Source of the DNA: a virus
Virus record (IMG/VR): IMGVR_UViG_3300050120_000110
Span: 1 to 38,410 of that record
Length of the DNA: 38,410 bases
Reading direction: 5' to 3' (one strand)
Positions within the stretch are counted from its first letter, which is position 1, and each line of letters begins with the position of its first letter. The position numbers and the translations under genes were made by a program. Positions 26,419-35,430 of the stretch are shown here, in pieces. The notes under the pieces were generated by a model. It was not told the origin of the DNA and did not search any database. It saw nothing but the letters and a program-made list of their open reading frames with translations.

Positions 26419-28182
26419 ATGAACCCGTTTGTGTTTGACATTGAAACATACATTAATTATTGTTTGGTTCTTTGCCGCTCGGTTGACGGGGGCACAACAA
26501 TAATTATTTACGAGAGATTCAATGATGAGGTTCTTCACAACTCGCCATTTCCCAAAGCGACCCTTATTGGGTTCAATTCAATCAATTACGACTTTCCAAT
26601 CCTGGCATTGGCGCTCACAGGCGCGTCTAACCAAACGTTGAAAGGCGCAAGTGACGCAATCATTGTCAAGGGCTTAAAGAATTGGCATGTGACCGAAGAG
26701 TTTGGTGGCGTCGATTTGTCAAAGATCGACCACGTCGATCTCATAGAGGTCGCCCCTGGAATATCCGGCTTGAAAATCTATGGTGGCAGATTGCATTCCA
26801 AGCGCATGCAAGACTTGCCGATTGAACCGAGCGCGTCTATCTCGCCTGAGCAACGCAAATTGCTTATCGAGTATTGCGGTAACGACCTGCAAACGACAAT
26901 CGATCTCTATCGCCGTCTCGAACCCCAACTCGCGCTGCGACGGGAAATGTCCAAGGAGTTTGGCATCGACCTTCGCAGCAAATCCGATGCGCAGATTGCC
27001 GAAGCGGTGATCCGCAAGGAGGTTGAAAAACGTGTCGGTCACAGGGTCTATCGCCCTGACGTTCATCCCGCGTACAAGTTCAAGTATCGCCCGCCCGCAT
27101 GGGTTGCGTTCCAATCCGAAGGCATGCATCAACTCATGCGTGTGATCGATACGTGCGAGTTCGGTCTTAGTCCTGACGGTTCGGTGGAAATGCCCCGCGT
27201 TTTGCAGGACATGCGAATTCGAATCGGTGGTGGCGTTTACCGAATGGGTATCGGTGGGCTGCACAGCAGTGAGTCGTCTGTGTCCCACCATGCCACAGGA
27301 ACCACTCGTATCGTGGATCGCGACGTGACAAGCTACTACCCTAGCATCATCCTTAACGAATCGCTTTATCCGGCGCATTTAGGCCCGGCGTTCCTTGACG
27401 TTTATCGCGCCCTGGTAGAACGGCGTGTGCATGCCAAACATGCGGGGTTGAAGGTCATGGCGGACGCATTGAAGATTTGCGTGAACGGGTCGTTCGGGAA
27501 GCTCGGTAGCAAGTGGTCCGTTCTGTATTCGCCCGATCTGTTGATCCAAGTCACTCTGACGGGGCAGATTGCGTTGCTTATGTTGATTGAGGCGTTGGAA
27601 GAGGCCGGGATCAAGATTATCAGCGCGAACACAGACGGGGTTGTTTCGATTGTTCCCGAATACGAGCGCAAACGTTTTGGATTTGCGGTTCTGCTGTGGG
27701 AAATTGCGACAGGTTTCAACACCGAAGAAACCGAATACTCAGACCTGTACGCGAAAGATGTGAACAACTATATTGCCGTCAAACCGGATGGTACGACTAA
27801 GCTTAAGGGCTTGTACGCCCCTTCGGGTTTGCAGAAAAACACCACCAATGAGATTTGCGTCGAGGCCGTGATCGCCAAGCTGACGCGGGATATTGACGTT
27901 CGTTTGACCATCGGCGCGTGCCACGACATTCGCAAGTTTGTCACGATCCGCAAGGTTAATGGCGGGGCGAAGTACGGCGACCAATTGTTGGGTAAGGCGG
28001 TTCGCTGGTATTACGCTAAGGGCGAGACGCGTTGTATCGAATACGCGGCCAAGGGAAACCGGGTTGCTCGATCACAGGGGGCTCGCCCAGTTATGGAACT
28101 GCCAGATCGCTTGCCCGACGACATTGACTACGATTGGTACGTGGCAGAGGCCGAATCTATTTTGTCGGATGTGGGGGCATGA
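26419..28182 (+). CDS. Family B DNA polymerase
   Basis: This 587-aa protein has both exonuclease and polymerase motifs of family B: Exo I FDIET (residues 6-10), Exo II GFNSINYDFP, Exo III YCGNDLQTT, motif A DVTSYYPS (from Asp302), motif B KICVNGSFG (from Lys352) and motif C ANTDGV (Asp406). It is short for PolB but in the range of small phage versions, and I see no terminal-protein-priming insertion signature. GGAG lies upstream of the ATG at 26419, which places the Exo I motif at the N-terminus as expected. It is probably the replicative polymerase working with the PrimPol-helicase. Confidence 0.9.
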   Translation: MNPFVFDIETYINYCLVLCRSVDGGTTIIIYERFNDEVLHNSPFPKATLIGFNSINYDFPILALALTGASNQTLKGASDAIIVKGLKNWHVTEEFGGVDLSKIDHVDLIEVAPGISGLKIYGGRLHSKRMQDLPIEPSASISPEQRKLLIEYCGNDLQTTIDLYRRLEPQLALRREMSKEFGIDLRSKSDAQIAEAVIRKEVEKRVGHRVYRPDVHPAYKFKYRPPAWVAFQSEGMHQLMRVIDTCEFGLSPDGSVEMPRVLQDMRIRIGGGVYRMGIGGLHSSESSVSHHATGTTRIVDRDVTSYYPSIILNESLYPAHLGPAFLDVYRALVERRVHAKHAGLKVMADALKICVNGSFGKLGSKWSVLYSPDLLIQVTLTGQIALLMLIEALEEAGIKIISANTDGVVSIVPEYERKRFGFAVLLWEIATGFNTEETEYSDLYAKDVNNYIAVKPDGTTKLKGLYAPSGLQKNTTNEICVEAVIAKLTRDIDVRLTIGACHDIRKFVTIRKVNGGAKYGDQLLGKAVRWYYAKGETRCIEYAAKGNRVARSQGARPVMELPDRLPDDIDYDWYVAEAESILSDVGA

Positions 28183-29123
28183 ACCTCTTCCAAACCCCCA
28201 AAATGGAACCGGCTATTATTGCAATGATGGCTCGCCATAAGCATTGCGTAATATTCAGGAATTACGCTTGCTTGAAGAAGATATATCTGCGCTTCAACAG
28301 CATTCCCGGCGTTACGCCATTCCTGATCCGCTCGCGTGATAGCTTTCACGGGAAGACGCTTGAACGCTGGCGCGAGGCCGGGGGCTTGCTCGTCCGGTCC
28401 TATGACGCTCAATACCCAAAAATTCCCGACTGTGACGCCATGATGTTTCCCGAAGCGCCGTTGCAGTACAGGTACTTGGAAAGCTATGTTGGACCGTCCG
28501 TCAAGGAAGTTATTTGCTACCGGCCGCCGTCGTGGAAACTCCACGAAGCGACCGTGGAGTTCAAGTTCCCCTCGTCCGACAGTCACAAGGCCATCATGGC
28601 TGTGGTTGATGCCCTAGCCGGACGGGAGCTTACTCCACGGCTTCAAGCTGCGTTGGATTTGTCCGGGTTTGACGGCGCCACAACCGCAGTATTCGAAGCA
28701 TCCGAAATGGAGTCGATCACAGGGATATCGGAACGTCAATTTAAGCCGATGCTGCATATGGCGTCACTCAAGATCAAATACGAGCGGTATCAGTCTTACG
28801 TTCCGACGATCCGGCCCGACGATTCGGACCAACGAGAGTTTTATGATCGCGTCGTGGCGTTGCCCGATTCACATCGAGGCGAACGCATGCTGCGGTTCGG
28901 CAATTTCCCCGGTCTGGCAAGGCTTGACGGGCAATTCAGGCTTATGCGGTTGCTTGCGCGACAGAGAAACTTGTCAACCAAGCCCCATATCTATCTGGTA
29001 CGACGCGGGGTCGTTGCTCCTGACTTCACTGTAATCGACGGGATATGTAATGCCCGTCGTGCCGATTGGGTCAAAATGCGCGATGCGATTGACGCCGCGC
29101 CGGTCTATCAACTAGAAGAATGA
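28179..29123 (+). CDS. Orphan downstream of DNA polymerase
   Basis: This 314-aa protein is not recognised. It has an aromatic/basic N-terminus (MARHKHCVIFRNYACLKKIY), a YRPPSWKLHEATVEF strand region and a helical middle (SHKAIMAVVDALAGRELT). The ATG overlaps the polymerase stop (ATGA), and it is the penultimate gene of the rightward operon. Tight coupling suggests a replication or DNA-processing role. No nuclease or nucleotide-binding motif is obvious. Confidence 0.7.
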   Translation: MNLFQTPKMEPAIIAMMARHKHCVIFRNYACLKKIYLRFNSIPGVTPFLIRSRDSFHGKTLERWREAGGLLVRSYDAQYPKIPDCDAMMFPEAPLQYRYLESYVGPSVKEVICYRPPSWKLHEATVEFKFPSSDSHKAIMAVVDALAGRELTPRLQAALDLSGFDGATTAVFEASEMESITGISERQFKPMLHMASLKIKYERYQSYVPTIRPDDSDQREFYDRVVALPDSHRGERMLRFGNFPGLARLDGQFRLMRLLARQRNLSTKPHIYLVRRGVVAPDFTVIDGICNARRADWVKMRDAIDAAPVYQLEE

Positions 29124-29126
29124 AAA

Positions 29127-29429
29127 ATGAACATGCACGACATTGAGTTCTTACTCGATCAACTAATAACTTCGGTGTATCAAACGGGTCAAATCAATAT
29201 AGATCACGATAAATATTGGCCCATGATGCAACAAATCAATGAACTGCGATTCGAATTATTGTCGGCTATTAACCAAACTGTAGAGCCAAGAGTAGCGGGG
29301 ATTACCCCATTTCAATCTGAGCGGTTGTTACGCGAACCGACCGAATTCGGGGCGCAGACGTTAGATACGCTTGATTCAACTCTTGAAGAATCTGCAACTG
29401 ATCGCCCCCACCGGAAGTTTCATCCTTGA
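29127..29429 (+). CDS. Small orphan converging on the small terminase gene
   Basis: This 100-aa protein has a helical start (MHDIEFLLDQLITSVYQTGQ, then QQINELRFELLSAINQ) and a C-terminal 43 codons that overlap the convergent terminase-like gene by 128 bp. The start is 4 bp after the preceding stop. The first 55 or so residues look like a genuine protein; the tail may simply be the antisense of the other gene. No function recognised. Confidence 0.5.
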   Translation: MNMHDIEFLLDQLITSVYQTGQINIDHDKYWPMMQQINELRFELLSAINQTVEPRVAGITPFQSERLLREPTEFGAQTLDTLDSTLEESATDRPHRKFHP

Positions 29430-29790
29430 CGCCACGAAGTTGAATAGCGGCCTTGAGCTTGACTTCCGCCATGGCGGCGGTTTCAAACGGCATCGTGGCT
29501 AGATCGTGGATAACGCCCAAGGCTTCCACGCGGTAGGCACGTGTTAGGTTCTCAAGCTCTGACGTGAAGCGTTCCGCCGACATTCGGTCATAGTCGGGGT
29601 TTCGTTTAACCGTCTCGATTGCTGCGACGAATCCTTGCAATTCGTCGGACGCACGGATGTAGCTATCCAGTTCGCGAGTCGTGCATCCCAAGTAACTGGC
29701 GGACAGGAAAATATCGCCCTTCGCCAGCAGTAAGCTGTCGCGAATGGTTTTTTCGCTTATCAAACCGTCACGCAGGGCCTCACGGGTCAT
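29302..29790 (-). CDS. Terminase small subunit-like protein
   Basis: This 162-aa protein has an N-terminal HTH-like unit (EALRDGLISEKTIRDSLLLAKG, then IFLSASYLGCTTRELDSYIR) resembling the DNA-binding domain of small terminases. Helices (LENLTRAYRVEALGVIHDLA) suitable for oligomerisation and a Gly-rich tail follow. It is the last gene of the late operon, with its start overlapping the 31-aa gene stop (ATGA). No other small-terminase candidate is near terL. Assignment is moderate; a regulator is the alternative. Confidence 0.55.
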   Translation of the reverse strand: MTREALRDGLISEKTIRDSLLLAKGDIFLSASYLGCTTRELDSYIRASDELQGFVAAIETVKRNPDYDRMSAERFTSELENLTRAYRVEALGVIHDLATMPFETAAMAEVKLKAAIQLRGVKDETSGGGDQLQILQELNQAYLTSAPRIRSVRVTTAQIEMG

Positions 29791-29882
29791 TTCTTTGGTA
29801 CCTTCTTCTTCTTATTCTTTGCACTGCGTTCGCCACGCTTGGGAAGATCGCGGGGGGAGGGCATCGGTTTATCCTTGTGCAT
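29787..29882 (-). CDS. 31-aa Lys/Arg-rich peptide
   Basis: This tiny gene encodes a 31-aa very basic peptide (starting MHKDKPMPSPRDLPKRGE, ending KNKKKKVPKK). GGAG lies about 8 bases before its ATG. It begins 2 bp after the ATP-grasp gene stop, and its TGA overlaps the next ATG. It may bind DNA or RNA. Packing and the ribosome-binding site support translation. Confidence 0.6.
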   Translation of the reverse strand: MHKDKPMPSPRDLPKRGERSAKNKKKKVPKK

Positions 29883-29884
29883 GA

Positions 29885-31228
29885 TTAGAACTCCAGCCCC
29901 TTGGCGTATCCAAAGGCATGCAACTGGGGCAATTGCTTGCGCATGCGTCCGGACCCTATGTCCAAACGATACATCGGATTGTTCGGAATTTTAACCTTAT
30001 CCACGGCCCCGTAGGCGGTCCTGCGAGCCGCTGTGATCGACCTGTCTGTGCCAGTCACAACCATGGTGTAATCTCCCGCCGTAACGTATCCTGGCAGGTC
30101 TACAACCTTGTCGCCGACCATGCACGGAGCTTCGCCCAACATCACTTCGGATAGGTGAATATGGAGCATATCTTCCGCCCCACGAATTGGTATACCGCAC
30201 AGGTCTTTGTTCGTGATACGCGAGTACGGAAAGTCGGGCAGAGCCATCAGTACGCTAACGCAAATCTCTCCCTCAACCATTTCAATCGTGTCTTGGCCGT
30301 TAAGGCCGTCTAGCATCCATTGGATCGGGTCTTCATTCTTGACGTGGGCCGTAACGTTGTGCTTGGTCGGCCAGCCGTCCCGCATCGTCCATTCCATAGG
30401 CCACGGGCCATCTTTGTCGATGATGCAGTTGTTGTCGATGTATCCGCAATAACCCAACTTATCGAGCGTCGGGCCGATGGGCAACAGGACTTCGCGGGCG
30501 AGACGGGAATTCTTGGTCACACGGCTCAAAGTGCCCATTTCGCCAGTCGCAACGCCCAAGTCGCCATCCATGAGTTTCTTGTATTCCCAATTCTCATAGA
30601 ACCACTGCGACCACCCACCCGGGCCGTACCATCCGCCAACCGCCATTTCCACGCCGTACTTGCGCTCTTGCAGAATGAATCCGTCTTTTCGAGCCGACTT
30701 GCGCAGCGCTTCGTTTTTCTTCCAACGAGACAGCATGTACACCAGATCGGCGGGATCTCCCGCCACGTAGGACAACGCCTTATCGGCGTCACCGGACGGC
30801 TTGGAAACGAGATATTCGGGATGTTTCTTGACAAACGCGATCGCGTCGTCATAGTCAAAAAACGACTTCGATTCCATGATCTTGATGCCCGCAGCCTTCA
30901 TTGCGGCCTGACCTTTGGCACGGTTCAATTCAAGCTGCGCGGCCTCTTGCGATGGCGCTAGTATGGGGTATCCCTGTGCTCGATACGGATCGAGCATATC
31001 GAGCCAGCGGGCATTGTCAGGCAAGTAAATCAGGTCCGCCCAGTCGAGCCACTTGGTTCGCAACTCGTTGAAGTCAGTGATCTTGTCGATCATCCCACGT
31101 CCGGCAATTCTTGGCGAACCGTCAGCATGGGGCTTGTCATACCACTTGACTTGCCAGCCCGCCATTTTGGCCCGCATAGCCATGTCCAGGCAGTTACTGG
31201 CGTTGTCGATTATTAGGAGACGTTTCAT
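29885..31228 (-). CDS. PurD-like ATP-grasp protein
   Basis: This 447-aa protein resembles phosphoribosylamine-glycine ligase (PurD): an N-terminal Rossmann-like start (RLLIIDNASNCLDMAMRAK), the ELNRAKGQAAMKAAGIKIME entry helix, the ATP-grasp strand YLVSKPSGDADKALSYV, GFILQERKYGVEMAVGGW, the LMDGDLGVATGEMGT loop and the Mg/ATP site YCGYIDNNCII with MEWTMRDGWPT. It diverges from cellular PurD in the first domain. It lies inside the late operon after the ejection proteins. Purine synthesis is one option; ligation of an amino acid or amine to another substrate, such as a modified base, is another. Confidence 0.75.
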   Translation of the reverse strand: MKRLLIIDNASNCLDMAMRAKMAGWQVKWYDKPHADGSPRIAGRGMIDKITDFNELRTKWLDWADLIYLPDNARWLDMLDPYRAQGYPILAPSQEAAQLELNRAKGQAAMKAAGIKIMESKSFFDYDDAIAFVKKHPEYLVSKPSGDADKALSYVAGDPADLVYMLSRWKKNEALRKSARKDGFILQERKYGVEMAVGGWYGPGGWSQWFYENWEYKKLMDGDLGVATGEMGTLSRVTKNSRLAREVLLPIGPTLDKLGYCGYIDNNCIIDKDGPWPMEWTMRDGWPTKHNVTAHVKNEDPIQWMLDGLNGQDTIEMVEGEICVSVLMALPDFPYSRITNKDLCGIPIRGAEDMLHIHLSEVMLGEAPCMVGDKVVDLPGYVTAGDYTMVVTGTDRSITAARRTAYGAVDKVKIPNNPMYRLDIGSGRMRKQLPQLHAFGYAKGLEF

Positions 31229-34140
31229 TGTGGCGGGTTAACAGTTTGCTTGAACGCTTCGGACGCGGCCCGAACAGTGTAAGGCAGCATGTGGGCGTCA
31301 ATCGCGGCTTTGTTTTTGATTGATGGGTCTTTGGCGTATTTCATGATTTCCGACATTACGTCAGGATTGTAGATCGCCTCGGCTATGATCTTTTCCCGTT
31401 GCTCGTTGCGCATCTTGTTCATGTATCGAGTCAGTACCCGAGCCGCACCATACGAAGGTGATGCAAACCTATTGCTTATACCTTTGGCCTCACTCAACGC
31501 TTGGGGGATTGATGTCCCGATGGCTTTGGAAAGGGGATCACCCAGTTTCTCAAACGATAGGAATTCAGGGGCCTGCACGCGGCCCGTCAGTTCCTTGGCT
31601 TGAAGAACAGTCTCCAACCCCCGAACCTGTGTCTTACCTAGAGACTGTTCCAACACCTTGCGATTCGCGGCCATGAACTCCAACGGGTTCTTTTGACTCG
31701 ATGCGTAGTCCACAATCGACCGTGCAACCGCCCTCTTTTCATCGGGGGTTCTAGCCGATCCGACTAGCGCCGTCATTTTGGATGGCGAATTGAACGCCCC
31801 TGTGATCGCCGTCTGCGGGTTCTCACTTCCGGCCAACTTTGATATTGCGCTCTTGGAAAATGCGCGTTGCTCATCGATCACACGGGCGCGATTCGCGGCC
31901 AACGACCGGGCCGAATTGTCTGCCGTGTCGATTTGTTTAGCAATCCATGGAACGGCTTGCAACGGCTCTTTGTACTCTCGTTTGAAAGCTTCTACGGCTT
32001 GCGGACTAATCTTTCCGTCCCGAACGACACGCTTGGAAAAAATATCCATAACGCCATTCTGCAATGCGTCAAGCGACGGTTTGTCATTTCCAGCCATTTC
32101 CAGATACTCGCGTACACCGGATGCGTCTCGGGGTTTGAACACAAGCGATGAGAAAATCTTGGAATTCTCGTTCGCAGACGTCGGTCCGAACCGACCTGGA
32201 GCAACCATTTCTCCACCAACCCCACGCTTGAATAACTGCGCGTACTTGGTTGCATAGAATTGATTGGCATCTTTCAGCATCTTCCCGACGTTACCGTACT
32301 GGGGGCCTTCCATTTCCGTAATCTTCGCCTTTAGTTGCTCGCGTATAGGCGCCAGCATCCGGGCTTGTTGCCCAGCATCAGCGTTACCCATTTTCGCGGC
32401 AGCGCCCAGTGAGGCCATATCCGCATTCGCCTGTTTATAAAGTGAATGAAACTCTTGTAATGTTGCGATTGGCTCGGATGGCTTGAACGGCACACCCTGG
32501 CGAATCTTGGCGCCGGTAGGGGCAATTTTGATTTGTGGTTTCTCGGCGAGTGGGGCATAGCGCCTAAGAATGTCGCCGATCACACCGGGTTTATCCTGAA
32601 ATGTGTTCCCCGAATCGCGATTTATCTTTCCGGCCAAATCCCGAATGTCGGACATATTGACCTTCAATCCTGCGGCATCGGCGGCAGAGTAAGCCGCACT
32701 ATAACGAGCCGAAGCTGCTTGTTTTGCCGTATCCGCCAGTTTGGATCGGGCTTCAAGCGCTTGGATACCCGCTTGTTCACTGTCCCCGCGTTGATACTTA
32801 TTGGCTAGCGAACGCTCCTGAGATTCAAGCCGCGTTGTGGCTGAATCGAGCCGGTCTATCTTTTCGGCCTGCGCCCGTTGCACTCCCGCCGTAGCGGGCG
32901 TTTCGACCACAGGGGGCGGAAACCGTACGTCAGTTTGTTTAGCAATGGCCGACTCAAGCCCTGCCTGTTTCTGGTGGGCTAGGTTGTGAGAGGCTTCGTC
33001 TGTGGCGCCGAAATGTTGCTCTGTAGCCTTGATACTCGGCGCGTTGCTCATACGTCCGAGCGTCAAGTTTTCCCGTAGCCCCGGAACCTTACCCGCGAGT
33101 GTTTCCGCTTGCGCCATATTCTGGCGTACTTGTGGCCCCGCCAAAGGTCCGCCTAATTCGGCGGCAGCGTCTTGCGCGGCAAGCGTGGCAGCGGCCTTGT
33201 CCCGTGACGCTTTGGATAGCCCCGTAATCCCAACGTCTGAGGCTTTCGATCTGACCCAGTTTGATCCGCCCGCTACGGCATCAATTCCCTTCATTGCCAG
33301 CATTGGTCCGGACAGGCTCCCGGCGAGTTCACCGATTCCCTCATAGCCCTTTGGCGCGATGTGCTTGCCCATAGTGGCGCCTTCACCGCTAAGTACGATT
33401 GCTGCGGCCTCTTTGGCGGCTGCGATCAAAGGTGTGGCCGACTTGGCAATCACGCCGGCGCTAGGAACCAGACTTGCCCCGGCAAATTCAGCCACGTGCC
33501 CCGCACCCTCAGCAAACAAGTTGGGTTTACCGTAGGCGTCCTTCGGAATCGGCATATTTGGGTTGTATTGCAAAACCTTCGGAGCAACATCCCGTGCATA
33601 ACGGGTGCTATAAGGAAGCGCTTCCGTATCGCGTTCCTTCATGGGCAAACCCATCGCTTGCATGCCTTTACGAATAGGGTAACTAGCAATGTCGTAACCC
33701 AATGGAAGTAAGCCCGGAATATAAGAAGCGCCTTTCTTTAACTGGTTCAAGGCGTAGGGAAGTACTGGGTCGGATTGTTGCGTCGGCCTACCTAATGGGG
33801 CTTTAACGGCATTGGCGTTTGACTGCGGACCCCAACCAGCGTTCGGGTCAGCCACAGGGGCTGCAGGTTGCGTAGTTCCCGCAGGAATACGTGATATCTC
33901 CCGACCGACAGCTGCGCGTTGCTGATCGTTGTATCGCGGGTCGGCCTGTTCCTGCTTTAGAATTTGCAATCTTCCCGCGTCGGCAGTCTCGCGTGATCCA
34001 CCCGCGTATCCGGTCCTTGGTGCGGGTTGCCCCGACAATTGACCTTGAAGAAGCTTGAACGCTTGCCCTTGTGTCGCGCCAGCAGGCCCCGTAATGTCGT
34101 AGGATTTTCCTTCCGGCGATGTGAATGTGAAGGTCGGCAT
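31225..34140 (-). CDS. Large internal virion / DNA ejection protein
   Basis: This 971-aa, mainly helical, Ala/Lys/Gln-rich protein is probably packaged and ejected to build a channel across the host envelope. The N-terminal PTFTFTSPEGKSYDITGP, then GATQGQAFKLLQ, is a recurrent start of podoviral ejection proteins. A moderately hydrophobic segment (AGASLVPSAGVIAKSATPLI, around 230-265) could interact with membrane. Long coiled regions follow. I see no lytic transglycosylase motif. It overlaps the ATP-grasp gene by 4 bp and follows two other ejection candidates. Confidence 0.7.
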   Translation of the reverse strand: MPTFTFTSPEGKSYDITGPAGATQGQAFKLLQGQLSGQPAPRTGYAGGSRETADAGRLQILKQEQADPRYNDQQRAAVGREISRIPAGTTQPAAPVADPNAGWGPQSNANAVKAPLGRPTQQSDPVLPYALNQLKKGASYIPGLLPLGYDIASYPIRKGMQAMGLPMKERDTEALPYSTRYARDVAPKVLQYNPNMPIPKDAYGKPNLFAEGAGHVAEFAGASLVPSAGVIAKSATPLIAAAKEAAAIVLSGEGATMGKHIAPKGYEGIGELAGSLSGPMLAMKGIDAVAGGSNWVRSKASDVGITGLSKASRDKAAATLAAQDAAAELGGPLAGPQVRQNMAQAETLAGKVPGLRENLTLGRMSNAPSIKATEQHFGATDEASHNLAHQKQAGLESAIAKQTDVRFPPPVVETPATAGVQRAQAEKIDRLDSATTRLESQERSLANKYQRGDSEQAGIQALEARSKLADTAKQAASARYSAAYSAADAAGLKVNMSDIRDLAGKINRDSGNTFQDKPGVIGDILRRYAPLAEKPQIKIAPTGAKIRQGVPFKPSEPIATLQEFHSLYKQANADMASLGAAAKMGNADAGQQARMLAPIREQLKAKITEMEGPQYGNVGKMLKDANQFYATKYAQLFKRGVGGEMVAPGRFGPTSANENSKIFSSLVFKPRDASGVREYLEMAGNDKPSLDALQNGVMDIFSKRVVRDGKISPQAVEAFKREYKEPLQAVPWIAKQIDTADNSARSLAANRARVIDEQRAFSKSAISKLAGSENPQTAITGAFNSPSKMTALVGSARTPDEKRAVARSIVDYASSQKNPLEFMAANRKVLEQSLGKTQVRGLETVLQAKELTGRVQAPEFLSFEKLGDPLSKAIGTSIPQALSEAKGISNRFASPSYGAARVLTRYMNKMRNEQREKIIAEAIYNPDVMSEIMKYAKDPSIKNKAAIDAHMLPYTVRAASEAFKQTVNPPQ

Positions 34141-35430
34141 TTAATGCACCTTCACCGACCAACCTTCGGGGAGTCCACCTGTTGCTGATCCGCCCGATGT
34201 GTCATCAACATAGGCGTTCGGGTTATCTGCGAATGATGGATCAATCTTCATGGCCTTGGCTTGTTTGGCGTATTTCGCGTTGATGTTCTTACGCGCCACA
34301 TCGAATACGTTTTTGTCCATCGCGTCGAGCACATTCATGAGTTGCTGCTTGTTGGTTTCGGTGTAATCGCCAGTTACCATTTTCGTAATGGCGTTTATCC
34401 CACGGTCGTACATTGAGCCAAAATTTTTATTAGCCTTGTATTGCTCATTCGTGTTCCTGCCGGATTGCAAATACATCGTATAAAGTTGCTGAATCTTCGC
34501 TGTAGACGCCGGATCGGCTGTGGCAATTAGCCCACGCAGTTGCTGTGACTGTTGCTGAGCTAATGTCACAGGGGTCATTTCCTTAGTCTCTCTGGCCGCG
34601 AACTCATTCATGTTCCCGGCAGTCGGCGCTTTTCCCCCGGACGCCGCTTGATTCGCACGCTGTTGTTCGATTTCGAGACGGGTATCGCCTTGTTGCAACC
34701 TACCCCCGGCAAGTTTAAGCATTTCCTGTCGATAAGCCTGAGTGTTCTCAATTCCCATCAAACGCATGTCGCGATTCAACGCCTGATTCTCTTGCGTTAC
34801 GACATTGCGTTGTTGGGTCATTAACGCGAGATTTTGTTTCGCTTCTTTGCTCCCCACGGAAGCAACGATCTGTTTATAAATTTCGGGCCGTAACTCGTCC
34901 GGGTAACCCTTCCTATCCATGTAGGCAATGATTTGTTCGCTTGATGCATCATTCGTAAGCGCGGGCGCACCTTGCGGTTGAACTGCGGGAACTGGCGCCA
35001 TCCCCGGAGACGACTGTGGTTGAGTCGCGGGTGCTCGTTGTTGCATCCCCTGTACCGTCCGATACGGGGGAATTCCTTGCGGTTGCTGTGCCGCGCCGGG
35101 CATAGCCGGGGCGCTCATCGGAACGCCCTGTTGCTGACGCTGAGTCATGAGCATTTGCGGTACGGCCAACGACTGCGGTTGATTTTGAACCTGTGGCACT
35201 TGCATCGGCACTGACGCTTGACCCGGAGGCGGGGCGTGCATGAAACCGCCCACACCTTGGTTTACTTGTAACTGGCGGGCCTGTGCGGCACGCGCCTGTT
35301 CCAACTCATACGCCCGCTGCTGCATCAACTGGGCGCGTTCCGCCTGCTGCTGCTGTTGCCCCATGCGCTGCGTATAGGCGTCCATACCTTGCGCAAAGCC
35401 CTGAGCGTAACCCGGTGCGAACAGAGCCAT
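34141..35430 (-). CDS. Gln-rich internal virion protein
   Basis: This 429-aa protein has a Gln/Pro/Met-rich N-terminal half (after MALFAPGYAQGFAQGMDAYT) and a helical C-terminal half (IIAYMDRKGYPDELRPEIYK, QQLMNVLDAMDKNVFDVARK). It ends just 1 bp before the 971-aa gene and its start overlaps the 415-aa gene stop. Composition and position match middle-sized podoviral ejection proteins. Confidence 0.65.
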   Translation of the reverse strand: MALFAPGYAQGFAQGMDAYTQRMGQQQQQAERAQLMQQRAYELEQARAAQARQLQVNQGVGGFMHAPPPGQASVPMQVPQVQNQPQSLAVPQMLMTQRQQQGVPMSAPAMPGAAQQPQGIPPYRTVQGMQQRAPATQPQSSPGMAPVPAVQPQGAPALTNDASSEQIIAYMDRKGYPDELRPEIYKQIVASVGSKEAKQNLALMTQQRNVVTQENQALNRDMRLMGIENTQAYRQEMLKLAGGRLQQGDTRLEIEQQRANQAASGGKAPTAGNMNEFAARETKEMTPVTLAQQQSQQLRGLIATADPASTAKIQQLYTMYLQSGRNTNEQYKANKNFGSMYDRGINAITKMVTGDYTETNKQQLMNVLDAMDKNVFDVARKNINAKYAKQAKAMKIDPSFADNPNAYVDDTSGGSATGGLPEGWSVKVH

